Source: Pseudomonadota bacterium (GTDB lineage Bacteria; Myxococcota_A; UBA796; GCA-2862545). Taken from it: a stretch of 41,165 nucleotides of DNA. Positions 8,295 through 17,500 of the stretch are shown in pieces (within the stretch, counting starts at the first letter, position 1; each line of letters opens with the position of its first letter). The notes under the pieces were generated by a model. It was not told the DNA's origin. It was given only the letters and a program-made list of their open reading frames with translations, and ran no database searches. Position numbers and translations under genes: made by a program. The stretch covers positions 1 through 41,165 of the forward strand of contig JAGSGY010000050.1 in the NCBI GenBank assembly GCA_023954855.1. The letters run 5' to 3'.

Positions 8295-10278
8295 GAACTC
8301 TGGGCTTCTCCGAATCACCACACGACGTGGACTGCTGGCACTCGCGGTGTGCGCCCTCGGCTCGACGGCAGTCGCCGCGCCCGTGCACCTCACCGAAGCC
8401 TGGCTAACCGTCGAGTCGCCCGCTGTCCTGCACCAGATCGAGTCAGAACATCGGATCGTCATCGATCATGGTCGAGTGGACCGCGCCGATGGGGCCATCG
8501 AGCAGAGGATCCTCGGTACCGCCGAGGCCCTCGAAGGCCTTCGCACGGCTGGATTTGAGTGGGTCATCCGGCGATCGCCGCGGGTCGAGTCCGACGGTGG
8601 CTACTCCTCCCCGTCCGAGGGCGACACCGCGCTTCGGGCACTGGTTGCCACGTCCCCACGGGCTGGCATCGTGCAGATGGGAAGCTCTTCTGAAGGACGC
8701 CCACTCCTCGCAGCCTGGTTCGGTCAGCCTCCGGGCAGCGGCAGCCCCGATGTTCGCGTGCTCGGGGCACACCACGGTGACGAGTGGTCCTCGTTCGAGG
8801 TCGCTCTCGACATCGCGGAGTTGCTCGCGACCGAAGACGGCACCCGCACCGAGGTCACCGCGTTGCTCGACGCCCGCACAGTCTGGGTCGCCCCGTACAT
8901 CAACCCAGACGGCGTGGTGTACGGAACGCGGCACAACGCCAACGACGTCGACCTGAACCGAAACTACGACTTTCACTGGTCCTCGAGCGCCTACCTGTCT
9001 GGCCCAGCCCCGTTCTCGGAGTCCGAGACGCGCGCCGTCCGCGCCCACGCGCTCACGACCGCTCCTCCCCTGTCGCTGTCCCTACACTCGGGCGCCACGA
9101 ACGCCGGATACGTCTGGAACTACAGCCTCACGGACGTGCCCGAGCGCCCCTCCATCGCAGCATTGGCCGATGGCTACGCAGACCTCTGCACCGACCCGGA
9201 CTTCTGGGTCACCAACGGGGCCGAGTGGTACCGCACCTGGGGCGACACGAATGACTGGAGCCACGGCCGGTACGGCGGCATGGACTTCACCATCGAGCTC
9301 ACCCTCGACAAAGCCCCGCCGTCCTCGCAGATCCCGACCTACACCGCTCACCATCGGGAGGCGGTGCTCGGGTTTTTGACCACGCCGCTCACGCTCTCGG
9401 GGCAAGTCACCGACAGCTCGGGCAACGGTCTTCGCAGCGAACTCCAGCTGATGCGGAATGGCCAAGCTGCGAGCCGTCCCTTCCTCACCGATCTCGATGG
9501 CCGCTTCGCCCGGCACACGGAGCTCGACGGGACCGAGCTCGTCGTTCGAGCGCCAGGGTACGGCACCGCACAGGTCCAGCCCGGCATGGCACTCGACATC
9601 GCCATCCACGCCGACACGCTGTCGACCGAGCTCAGCGGGCCAGGCCGCCTACCCGCCGCCGGCGGAAGAGTCGAACTCGACGCCCCCGACGGCGCCGCAA
9701 CCCTCTCGCAACCCGGGCATGCGAGCCTGAGCATCCCCATTCGCGAGGGTCTGTTCACCGTTCCGGAGCTCGCTGGCGGCGCGTGGACGCTCACCGACGC
9801 GGCAGGTCAGGTCTACCCACGAATGCTCCTGGTCGAAGATAGCGGTCCCGCCTCCCGAAGCCGCTCGGCGGTCGAAGATGGCGAGCTTGTGTTCGAGGGC
9901 ATCAACTTCACCGAGGGAAGCCAAGTCTGGGCCCTCGACGGCGACAGCCGCCTCTGGGTGGACGTCGAGCTCCTCTCCGAGACGAGCACCGAGATCGTGG
10001 CAGATGCCGCCAACTTTGCGGCCACTGGCGATTTCTTGACGCTCACGAACGGAACCTGGCTCGCGCACACCCGTCGTACAGAGGGCCCGGACCCGAAGGA
10101 CACCGGCGCACCGGCGGATAGTGGAGACACCGGCGAAACCGGCATCGCAGGCGATAGCGCGGCCGACACCGGCCCCGACGAGCCCGTGCGCCCAGCCTGT
10201 GGATGCGCTAACTCTCCGGCGCCCTGGCCCGCCCTGGGGTTCCTGGCGCTCCTCGCCATTCGGAGACGACGCTCGTGA
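8293..10278 (+). CDS. Secreted M14 zinc carboxypeptidase with MYXO-CTERM-like tail
   Basis: A 661-residue exported metallopeptidase. Residues 1-29 are a signal peptide with an RR pair before the hydrophobic core. The catalytic domain spans about 120-365: zinc ligands His161 and Glu164 (HHGDE) and His265 (SLHSG), substrate-binding LNRNYD at 221-226, and general base Glu335 in FTIELTLDK. Residues about 370-430 look like the transthyretin-like/regulatory fold of D-type carboxypeptidases, followed by further beta-rich sequence. The end is a linker rich in Asp, Thr, Gly and Ser, then CGC, a hydrophobic stretch and RRRR, which is the MYXO-CTERM layout for cell-surface anchoring after proteolytic sorting. 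An AAGGTGAG precedes ATG 8293; the frame also opens at 8245. The next gene overlaps by GTGA. Confidence 0.9.
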   Translation: MNSGLLRITTRRGLLALAVCALGSTAVAAPVHLTEAWLTVESPAVLHQIESEHRIVIDHGRVDRADGAIEQRILGTAEALEGLRTAGFEWVIRRSPRVESDGGYSSPSEGDTALRALVATSPRAGIVQMGSSSEGRPLLAAWFGQPPGSGSPDVRVLGAHHGDEWSSFEVALDIAELLATEDGTRTEVTALLDARTVWVAPYINPDGVVYGTRHNANDVDLNRNYDFHWSSSAYLSGPAPFSESETRAVRAHALTTAPPLSLSLHSGATNAGYVWNYSLTDVPERPSIAALADGYADLCTDPDFWVTNGAEWYRTWGDTNDWSHGRYGGMDFTIELTLDKAPPSSQIPTYTAHHREAVLGFLTTPLTLSGQVTDSSGNGLRSELQLMRNGQAASRPFLTDLDGRFARHTELDGTELVVRAPGYGTAQVQPGMALDIAIHADTLSTELSGPGRLPAAGGRVELDAPDGAATLSQPGHASLSIPIREGLFTVPELAGGAWTLTDAAGQVYPRMLLVEDSGPASRSRSAVEDGELVFEGINFTEGSQVWALDGDSRLWVDVELLSETSTEIVADAANFAATGDFLTLTNGTWLAHTRRTEGPDPKDTGAPADSGDTGETGIAGDSAADTGPDEPVRPACGCANSPAPWPALGFLALLAIRRRRS

Positions 10279-11465
10279 TTCGCCCCATCCTGCTTGCCCT
10301 CACCCTCCTCGGCTGCCAGTCCAACCCGAACGAGGCCACGTTCACCCAGAACGTCGGTGCTGCGTTTCAGGAGTGTCGACCCGCTGAGATCCGCTTTCTA
10401 GCGGGCAAGCACAACTTCATGACTGCGTTCGACCCCTGCGGCTCGAACAACTTCCAGGCCTTTGCTTGGAACCCGGCCGGCACGCACCTGTACTTTCAGC
10501 TGACCCAGTCCGGACACATCATGAACGCCAACGTCGACAACCGCGCGACGGTGACGCTGGCGACCGAGCGCGTGGTGGGGCCCGCGGCTTGGATGACCAA
10601 TACCCGCGTCGTGCTGCCCGTTCAGGCGGCCGCCGAGAGCGACACGCTTCGTCTGGCGGTCTACGACAACATCGGCAAGGGCCGGCTGTTCTACGTCGAC
10701 CTGCCGGGCATGGCCGACGTGGCCGACGTGCAACGCGGCGAGACGGCAAGCGATGTGCTGTTCACCGCCGTGTTCGAGGGCACCCGTCAGGTGCATCGTC
10801 TGGATCTCGACGACGAGAGCCTTCACCAGCCCTGGCCCTGGCTCAGTGCCGTCGACAGCTTCACAATCTCCCATCCGCAGCAGCGCATGCTGGTGGGCCG
10901 CGGCGATACCGTCGAGTTGATCGACCCCGAGAACCAAGAGACCGAGAAGTCCTGGTCCCCGGCGAGGCGTGGCGTGCTGCACAAGGACGGGAAGTGGCTG
11001 GCGCTCGAGCATGAAGGCGATGCGGTCAGCATCTTCTATCAACGCGCCTGGGATGAGCTTCCACCGCAAGCCCGCGAGCGTGAGCTTCGCCGCGCCGAGG
11101 CCTGGGAAGACCGCCTGCCCGACTGGTACCCGAAAGAGGTCAACCCGCCGACCATCACCATGGTCAACCTCGAGTCCGACGAGCGGTGGATGTTCACCGG
11201 GTTTCACGGCCACAACTTCGAGTGGTACGAGCAGACGGACTTCTACGCCTCGGTCGTACTCTGGGGCTTCGAGGGCAAGGAGCTCAACAAGAACGTCGTG
11301 CTCGGCAACCTCGGTGACCGCCTACGCAGCATCGAGAAAGGCGAAGAGATGTTCGGCCTCGCGCGCTTCAAGCTGCCAGACGACCCGGACAGCGAGGCCA
11401 AAGCGAAAGACGCGGCGCCGACTGCGGCCGATGTCCCCGCAGCCGAGGACGCCGCAGCGCCCTAG
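10275..11465 (+). CDS. Putative lipoprotein, beta-propeller-like, unknown function
   Basis: A 396-residue protein starting with a lipoprotein signal (LTLLGC, lipidated Cys14). The body has repeated short beta-strand patterns such as FQAFAWNPAGTHLYF, VHRLDLDD and TVELIDPEN that recall beta-propeller blades, but no exact WD40 or PQQ signature. The last 35 residues are Ala/Asp/Lys-rich and probably disordered. It starts with GTG overlapping the stop of the M14 carboxypeptidase (GTGA), so the two are translated as a unit and may act together at the surface. Its stop overlaps that of the convergent lipoprotein gene in CTAG. I cannot name a function. Confidence 0.75.
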   Translation: MIRPILLALTLLGCQSNPNEATFTQNVGAAFQECRPAEIRFLAGKHNFMTAFDPCGSNNFQAFAWNPAGTHLYFQLTQSGHIMNANVDNRATVTLATERVVGPAAWMTNTRVVLPVQAAAESDTLRLAVYDNIGKGRLFYVDLPGMADVADVQRGETASDVLFTAVFEGTRQVHRLDLDDESLHQPWPWLSAVDSFTISHPQQRMLVGRGDTVELIDPENQETEKSWSPARRGVLHKDGKWLALEHEGDAVSIFYQRAWDELPPQARERELRRAEAWEDRLPDWYPKEVNPPTITMVNLESDERWMFTGFHGHNFEWYEQTDFYASVVLWGFEGKELNKNVVLGNLGDRLRSIEKGEEMFGLARFKLPDDPDSEAKAKDAAPTAADVPAAEDAAAP

Positions 11466-12139
11466 TTGGCGAAGCAGGAGCTAATCGTCGCCCCTGCGGA
11501 GCCCGTGTGTGCCAAGTGGCTCACGCCATCTTCCTCGCCGCCGCCGACACAGGACGGCACGCCGGCAATGTCCACGCAAGGCGAGAACTGGGAGCCATCC
11601 GGCGGATGCTGGCCGGAGATGCGCAGCAGGCACTGGTTGCTGCCGCGCGTGAAGCTCATGCCGACCGCGAAGGATGCGAACCGGAAGTCATAGTTGGCGG
11701 CGGCGCCGTCTCGATACGCCGCGAGGGCCTCGCCGACGGGCGCGAGAGGACGCGTGTCCCAGCCACCCTCCGGGTGCGGAACCGGCATGCAGGCCACACC
11801 TCCGGGCGGAACCTTGAGCTGAATCCAGCCCACGCGCTCTTCGGCGTTCCAGCGGATGATCACCTGGGCCGTATCCGCCATGCACGGGCCAAGGGCCTTG
11901 GCGAGCTTGCCCACCAGTGCCGGGTCCGAGAGGAAGCCCTTGTGCAGGTCGCCCACGCCATGAAAGCGTAGCTCGACGTCGGCCGCCCCCTCGCCTCCGA
12001 CCGCCGTAATGCTCGGAACTTCCGGCAGCGGCGCAGGTACGGCGGTGGGCACGAACTCATCGACCGGCTCCGGTGGAACCGGCGCCTCCTCATTCTCGCC
12101 ACACGCGAGCAGCGACAACAAGAGGAGGCCGAGCCTCAT
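11462..12139 (-). CDS. Putative lipoprotein, unknown function
   Basis: A 225-residue protein with a short lipoprotein signal (LLSLLACGE, Cys13), then a Pro/Glu/Val-rich linker to about residue 45, then a folded part with six Cys (CMAD, ACMP, QCLL, PCVD, SCVG, SCFA) that could form disulfides in the periplasm or outside the cell. No known domain is recognised. Its ATG lies directly after the TAA of the DUF507 gene (0-bp gap), so the two form an operon. The stop is shared with the convergent gene in CTAG. Confidence 0.75.
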   Translation of the reverse strand: MRLGLLLLSLLACGENEEAPVPPEPVDEFVPTAVPAPLPEVPSITAVGGEGAADVELRFHGVGDLHKGFLSDPALVGKLAKALGPCMADTAQVIIRWNAEERVGWIQLKVPPGGVACMPVPHPEGGWDTRPLAPVGEALAAYRDGAAANYDFRFASFAVGMSFTRGSNQCLLRISGQHPPDGSQFSPCVDIAGVPSCVGGGEEDGVSHLAHTGSAGATISSCFAN

Positions 12140-12658
12140 TTAGAGCAGACCCCGACGCTTCTTCACGTCGCGAACGGCGTTCTGAAGTGCGATCTCGTAG
12201 TCGACCGTACCCTGGCGCACGTTCTTGACGCGGGACTCGGCCTCTTCGCGGATGTCGCCCTCGTCGACGTGGTGCGAGCGCAGCACCTCGACGATCTTCT
12301 TGTAAAGCTCGCTGTCTTCGCCGTAGACCTCTTCGACGAAGTTCGAGATCATCATGTTCTCGACGAACTGACGAGCGAGGAAGCGCTCGATGTCGTCGCC
12401 GAGCGGATGACCCATCTCGTCAGCCAGACGGCCGCGGGTGCGTCCGTACTGGTCGTACGGAATACGGCGCTCGGCCATGTGGTCCTTGACCTTGGAGCGG
12501 AACGCGAAGTCACGACGGGAGAAGTTCTCCATGATCGCGACGAGATCCTGCTCGGCCTCGGGCCGGTTCTCGTGAGTGACTTCCAGGTCGCCGTTCGTGA
12601 TCAGCGTTTCGATGACGTTCGCAGCGATCGCCGGAATCTTTGCGCGGTAGAGCTTCAT
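12140..12658 (-). CDS. DUF507-family protein
   Basis: A 172-residue, strongly charged, all-helical-looking soluble protein. The start MKLYRAKIPAIA and end DVKKRRGLL fit the DUF507 family, which occurs in deltaproteobacteria, Aquificales and some other phyla. The middle contains an ERRIPYDQYGRTRGRLADEMG segment and the end a run of charged helices. No catalytic motif and no export signal are present. Function is unknown. A G-rich GAGGGGGTGG lies just upstream of the ATG. It is followed without a gap by the lipoprotein gene. Assignment to the family is from memory of its pattern, not a search. Confidence 0.7.
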   Translation of the reverse strand: MKLYRAKIPAIAANVIETLITNGDLEVTHENRPEAEQDLVAIMENFSRRDFAFRSKVKDHMAERRIPYDQYGRTRGRLADEMGHPLGDDIERFLARQFVENMMISNFVEEVYGEDSELYKKIVEVLRSHHVDEGDIREEAESRVKNVRQGTVDYEIALQNAVRDVKKRRGLL

Positions 12659-12725
12659 GCCACCCCCTCAGATGCGTCGGGGCCCGTAGCCTGTCCGCCC
12701 CCGTCGGGCCAGCGGTGGAACGCCA

Positions 12726-13178
12726 CTAGCGCGCACTCTGTTGCTGGGCCTCGAGCGTGCCCGAAGCCGAACATGGGGACGCTCCGGTGTCGGCGGGAAA
12801 TGTGGCGTCGAACGTCACCCCGAGATCGAGCACCCAGGCCCCTCCCGCGTCGAGGGTCGCTAGGCCATCGGCGTCGATCGTGACCGACGCGGCGTCGAGG
12901 CCCGACACGCCATCCACCGTGACCGCGAACGAGGCATCGGTGGTCCCCGTCACCTCGAAGCCGTCCCATTGGAACGTAAGGGCTGAGGGCACGCCTCCGA
13001 TGACCAGCGGCCCGTCGAACGACTCGAAGCTGAGTTGATCCTCGCATCCATCGATAGACCTTAGACTGGACGCATAGGTTCCAACGAGGTCCGGCGGTCG
13101 GGCCCCGCTCTCCCCGGTGTCCACATCTGCGAACTCGCACGCCGACACCAAAACGAACGCCAGGATGGTCCACCTCAC
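12726..13178 (-). CDS. Small lipoprotein, unknown function
   Basis: A 150-residue lipoprotein with signal VRWTILAFVLVSAC and lipidated Cys14, followed by a Gly/Asp-rich segment and a predicted beta-rich body. Two distant Cys (GCED and PCSA) could pair. The frame can also start at GTG 13190, but GTG 13178 has GGAGG exactly 5 nt upstream and gives a more typical signal peptide, so 13178 is chosen. No family is recognised. It stands 67 bp upstream of the DUF507 gene on the same strand and might be in the same transcript. Confidence 0.65.
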   Translation of the reverse strand: MRWTILAFVLVSACEFADVDTGESGARPPDLVGTYASSLRSIDGCEDQLSFESFDGPLVIGGVPSALTFQWDGFEVTGTTDASFAVTVDGVSGLDAASVTIDADGLATLDAGGAWVLDLGVTFDATFPADTGASPCSASGTLEAQQQSAR

Positions 13179-13439
13179 GAGAGCCTCCACACACCGCTTA
13201 TCCCGAGCACGAGCGGCTCGTCAGCCCCCTTGAACGACTGTTCATCCCCCGACCAGAGCAACCCGTGTTCAAATTTTGAGCACGCTGGAGAAGCAAGCGA
13301 GAGAAAAGCGCTCGATCGTTACTACCAAAGGATTCACGACCCAAGGCAAAACACCGGACTCGCTCGCTCCACGCTGTATCAATAGATTATCCACAACCTG
13401 TCCACAGACGCTGTGGGAGACCCAAAGCTCCAAATAAAC
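13179..13439. other. Non-coding region with DnaA-box-like sequence
   Basis: No convincing gene lies between the lipoprotein start and the tRNA-Met terminator. The stretch is more AT-rich than its surroundings, especially 13265-13440. It holds the promoter region for the lipoprotein on the - strand and, at 13387-13416, a perfect TTATCCACA with a neighbouring degenerate copy and a small inverted repeat. Confidence 0.5.
13387..13416 (+). promoter_or_regulatory. DnaA-box-like site plus inverted repeat
   Basis: TTATCCACA at 13387-13395 equals the consensus DnaA box. CTGTCCACA at 13398-13406 differs from it at two positions. CCACAG-ACG-CTGTGG (13402-13416) is a perfect 6-bp inverted repeat. Nothing else typical of a replication origin is visible nearby. 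Confidence 0.35.
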
Positions 13440-13475
13440 AACGCCCCCGATCGCAGCGAGACGATCGGGGGCGTT
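13440..13475 (-). terminator. Terminator of tRNA-Met
   Basis: AACGCCCCCGATCG and its exact complement form a 14-bp stem around an 8-nt loop. Read on the - strand, it starts 8 nt after the tRNA CCA end and is followed by GTTTATTT, which serves as a T-rich tract. Confidence 0.85.
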
Positions 13476-13483
13476 GAGAAAGT

Positions 13484-13560
13484 TGGTGGCTAGAGGCGGA
13501 TTTGAACCGCCGACACTACGGGTATGAACCGTATGCTCTAACCAACTGAGCTACCTAGCC
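13484..13560 (-). tRNA. tRNA-Met (CAT), elongator type
   Basis: A 77-nt cloverleaf on the - strand. The acceptor stem is GGCTAGG with TCTAGCC. The D arm is GCTCAGTTGGTTAGAGC. The anticodon stem TACGG/CCGTA encloses loop TTCATAC with anticodon CAT. The T arm contains GGTTCAAATCC. The discriminator is A and CCA is encoded. Position 1 pairs with 72 (G-C), so this is not the initiator tRNA. A CAT anticodon could also be tRNA-Ile2 if modified to lysidine, which cannot be excluded by reading alone. Confidence 0.93.
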
Positions 13561-13595
13561 GGAGCCGACGCCATCTAACCGGAGCGCGACGCCTG

Positions 13596-14153
13596 TCAAT
13601 GCCCGATCGCTGCACGCCGCACTGCATGCCATGCATCGAGATCGTCAAAGTCGAGTGCGCTCGCACGATCCGAGACGGAAACGCGGTCCGCGTCTCGGAG
13701 CACTGAGCGCAGTCCACCGGGGACCGGACCTCTCCGAAGCAGGTCGAGAGCAGCACCCGCCACGACCACAGGATGACCGTCGAGACCTTCGGGGTCCGTG
13801 GGCACGACACTTCCCCGTCCCAGCAACGCGCGAAGCGTATCCGGCTGGGCGGGGACGACATCGACAGGCGTGACGAGGACACAAGTCGCCGAGGGCCGAG
13901 CCGCGAGGGCAAGACGAAGCGAGTCGGACGGCCAGCTTCGCTCCCACTCGGCGTTGTGCACGGACGAGATGCCATCGAGCAGATCCTCGAGGGGCTCTGC
14001 GCCCGTTACGACGACCACCTCACGCGCGAACAGGCCAAGAGCCGCCACGTGTGCGAGCACCAGCGGCGCTCCATCCCAGCTCAACCGCGCCTTGGGCCGT
14101 CCCATGCGGCGAGAGCCACCAGCCGCGAGCACGACGGCGAGGTCCGCCTTCAC
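13596..14153 (-). CDS. MobA-like NTP transferase family protein
   Basis: A 185-residue nucleotidyltransferase of the MobA/MocA-like group. Its N-terminal LAAGGSRRMGRPKARL is the nucleotide-binding LAxGxSxRMGxxK loop. A later VTPVDVV supplies the Asp that binds metal, and DGHPVVV matches the GHPV segment common in MocA-type enzymes that load CMP or GMP on molybdenum cofactor. The substrate is not proven. The frame opens at 14228, but GTG 14153 overlaps the TGA of the upstream membrane-protein gene (GTGA) and places the nucleotide loop at the N-terminus as in the family, so this start is chosen. No molybdenum-cofactor genes are nearby. tRNA-Met lies 35 bp downstream. Confidence 0.82.
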   Translation of the reverse strand: MKADLAVVLAAGGSRRMGRPKARLSWDGAPLVLAHVAALGLFAREVVVVTGAEPLEDLLDGISSVHNAEWERSWPSDSLRLALAARPSATCVLVTPVDVVPAQPDTLRALLGRGSVVPTDPEGLDGHPVVVAGAALDLLRRGPVPGGLRSVLRDADRVSVSDRASALDFDDLDAWHAVRRAAIGH

Positions 14154-14413
14154 AGAGTGCTCGCCAGAAAGGCCACCGACACACCCGTCACGAAGCTGCA
14201 CAGGAATACGGCCAAGCCGGTAACCCACACCAGGGCACTCACCGAGCCGCCGCCATCATCGTCGAACCAGTCATCCGAGACGTCGCCGAAGATCGACACC
14301 ACACTCTCTGGACTGACGAGCAGGTACCAGAAGACCGTGCCGATGCCGACCGTGCCCCCCGTAAGAATACCGACGACCACCGCGTCCAAAATCCGATCTC
14401 CTTGAGAGACCAC
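14150..14413 (-). CDS. Small two-helix membrane protein, unknown function
   Basis: An 87-residue protein with two hydrophobic segments, about residues 9-33 and 59-86, separated by an acidic loop (FGDVSDDWFDDDGGG). No family is recognised. It is coupled to the MobA-like gene by a GTGA overlap and read divergently from the M16 protease gene across a 125-bp gap. Hydrophobicity and coupling support it as a real gene; the role is unknown. Confidence 0.6.
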   Translation of the reverse strand: MVSQGDRILDAVVVGILTGGTVGIGTVFWYLLVSPESVVSIFGDVSDDWFDDDGGGSVSALVWVTGLAVFLCSFVTGVSVAFLASTL

Positions 14414-14449
14414 GATAGCCCCGCGCCGCTGCGCATTTCGTAAAGAAAC

Positions 14450-14471
14450 GTTCCAGCCATGCCCATGGAAC
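14450..14471. promoter_or_regulatory. Inverted repeat in divergent intergenic region (operator candidate)
   Basis: GTTCCA-N10-TGGAAC is a perfect 6-bp inverted repeat with half-sites spaced like those of many dimeric regulators. It lies between the divergent genes at 14413 (-) and 14539 (+), a place where it could control both. No regulator gene is adjacent. Confidence 0.25.
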
Positions 14472-14538
14472 AGGACGGTGGGCCAGGTGTGTTAACAATC
14501 GCGACCCGCTTTCCAACTCGGCTTCCCCGAGGGAGACC

Positions 14539-17500
14539 ATGCGTAGTTTCAAGACCCAGTCCCTGGCCCTAGCTCTGGCCCTGTTCGTGCCGACCCTCTC
14601 CTCAGCGCAGGAAGACGCCGGCGAGACCATCGAAGTTGTCGGCGACACGCGCCCCGAGCGCCCGGCCATGCGCCCGATGATGAGCGAGTACGACCTCGTG
14701 TCGCAGCGCTTCGTCTTCCCGACCGGCCTCGTCGTGCTCATGCAGCCCGACCACAGTGAGCCGCTCATCGGCATCACCACCCTCTTCGACAAGGGCTCCA
14801 CCAGCGACCCGCAGGGCAAAGAGGGCATCGCCCACTTCCTCGAGCACATGTGGTTCCAGAGCCACCACGGCGACCTTCCCAAGACCTGGGACGTGCTCGC
14901 CGAGATCGGCTGCGACCTGAACGCGTCGACCGCCGATGACTGGACCAACTACATGTCGGTCTGTCCCTCGAACCAGCTCTCCACGCTGATGAAGCTCAGC
15001 TCGCTCCGCATGACGGACCCCACCACCGGCGTCCCTCCCGAGCGCATCGACTCCGAGCGCGAGGTCATTCGTAACGAGCTCCGCATGCGCTACGAGAACG
15101 GCGGCAGCAGCGTCCTCGCGTACATGAACGCAGCCCTGTTCCCGCCTGACCACCCGTACGCCCGTCTGGGAATTGGTACGCACGGCTCGCTCGACAACAT
15201 CAAGTACGAAGACATCGTGAAGTTCGGCGAGGACCACTACCGTCCCGAGAACGCGACCATCACCATCGTCGGTGACTTCGACCCGCAGGTCGCGTCGAGC
15301 CTGATCTTCGAGAACTTCGATCTCACGCTCCTGCACCCCGACCTCACGCAGGACCACCTGTTCAAGTACCCGCGTCCGGGCATCGACAGCCCCGACGAGA
15401 CCAACCCCGAGCACTGGCTCTGGGGCGCGTGGGATCCGGCCACCGTCGACACCGACGACAAGAAGCCGCTCGACCTCAGTGGCGAGCCGCCGAACCGCGC
15501 CGAAGGCGTCGGCATGGAGCCCATGCCCGCCTACGACCAGACCGTCGCCGAGTACGACGCTCCCGTCGATGACCGCGTGGTCTACCTCGCATGGTCGGTG
15601 CCTGGCGCCTACCAGGGCCAGGACAGCATGATGACGCTCGCCGCCAACGTGGTCGGCAACTACATCAACCTCGGTCTCAAGCAGGCCGCTGTCCCCGGCG
15701 TACTCGACGGCTCGGGCTGCTTCGCCCTCGAGAGCAAGCTCAACACTAAGATCCTCTGTGGCATCCCGATCAAGGACAACGCCCGCGGCGACTACATCGC
15801 CACGAAGGCGCTCGACCAAATCGCACCGATCTGGAACCCCGACCTCTACATGAGCCTGGACAACCAGCTCGGCACCTTCCAGAACGCCCAGCTCGCCCAG
15901 ATTCTCGGCTCGCTGGACCGCTTCTCGGGCATCGGCCCCGGCTCGCGTGCCACCGACATTGCCCACCACGCTCACTACACCGGACGCGCCCAGTACCACT
16001 CGGACGCCATGGAAGAGGTGATGACCATCAAGGGTCAGCAGATCGCCCAGTTCGCCGAGAAGTGGCTGACGCGTGACCGCGCCGCGATGATCGTGCTCAA
16101 CCCGCTTCCCGAAGACGAGATCACGAAGGACTCCTCCGAGTCGGACTACGCCGGAGCCTCGGCCGAGAACGACACGGTGACCTTCACCATCGACCCGAAA
16201 GAAGTCACCCCCGAGCTCATCCAAACCGAGACCGCGCTTCCGAACATGTCGGATATGCGCGACTACAAGCTCGGTAACGGTATGCGCGTGGTCATCCTCC
16301 CCCATGGAGAGGCTCCCATCGCCGACGTTCGCATCATCGCCTACGGCGGTGAGAAGACGGAGCCGGTCGGCCTCGGACGCCTCGCTTGGCGCTTCCAGAC
16401 CGCGTACGAGTTCGACGCTCGCATGATCGCCGGTACGTCCACCGCAGGCGGCATGGGCGCGGACTCCGACAGCTACCAGCTCACCATTCCGAACGGCAAC
16501 CTCGACGGTGCCCTCTGGATCATGCGTGAGCACGTCGAGACGCTCAAGCCGTACACCGCCGGAAAGCCCGACTACATCAAACGCCTACGCAAGGGCTTGG
16601 TCGGCAACTGGAACAGCGTCGGCTGGCATGTCGGTCAGGTTCGTCGCGAGCATGTGCTCGGCGCCGAGCACCCGATGTCCTACGACTACCGCTACGAAGA
16701 CATCGAGACCTTCCAGGACTGGGGCGCCTCCGACATCGGCGGCTACCTCAACAGCGTCTGGCAGCCCGCTAACGTGACCCTGCTGATTGTCGGCAACGTG
16801 CGTCCCGGCGAAGCCGAGACCCTGGCCAGCAAGTACTTCTCGAGCTGGAAGCCCCGCGCGGGCGTGGTCGAGCAGCAGATGCCCGCCATCACCGGCGACA
16901 TCAACCCGGGCGAGTCCCGCGTTCTTCTCTTCGACGACGAGCGCAAGACCCAGACCGACGTGACCTTGAGCTGCCCCGGCGCGCCGGCGACCAGCGAGAA
17001 CACGGCGGCACGCGGCGTGTTCGGCACGCTGCTCTCTGACGACCTGTTCCAGTACCTGCGCGCTGACCTCGGTGTCACCTACGGTGCCTACGGCGGCATC
17101 CGCACGGGCCCCGGTGGAACCAGCGAGATCACGATGGGCGGCCTGTTCCAGAACGACGCCGTCGCCGTCAGTGTCAAGGCCTTCCAGGACGCCCTGGTTC
17201 GCTACGAGAGCGGTGACTTCGACGCCGACGCCATGCAGCTCGTGAAGCTCAACCAGGCTCGCAAGTACGTCATCCGTCAGCAGTCGTCCGCACAGATGGC
17301 CGGCCGCATCGGTGCCGTCATCGAGGACCGTCGCGAATGGGATCACATCTCGAAGTACCCCGAGCGGCTCGCTGCCGTGGACACCGACCAGATCAAGGCG
17401 CTGTTCGGCTCCTGCTCGGACCACGTGCTCATCACGGCGGTCGGTCCGGTCGACGTCATGAAGCCCGCCCTCGACGAAGCTGGCATCGCATACGAGGTCT

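Noticed and set aside
12726-13190. GTG 13190 as start of the small lipoprotein
   Set aside because: GTG 13178 has GGAGG 5 nt upstream and gives the better lipoprotein signal; the upstream GTG lies against that GGAGG.
13179-13439. Chromosomal replication origin
   Set aside because: Only one perfect DnaA box, no AT-rich unwinding region of convincing length, and no dnaA, dnaN, gyrB, rpmH or parAB nearby.
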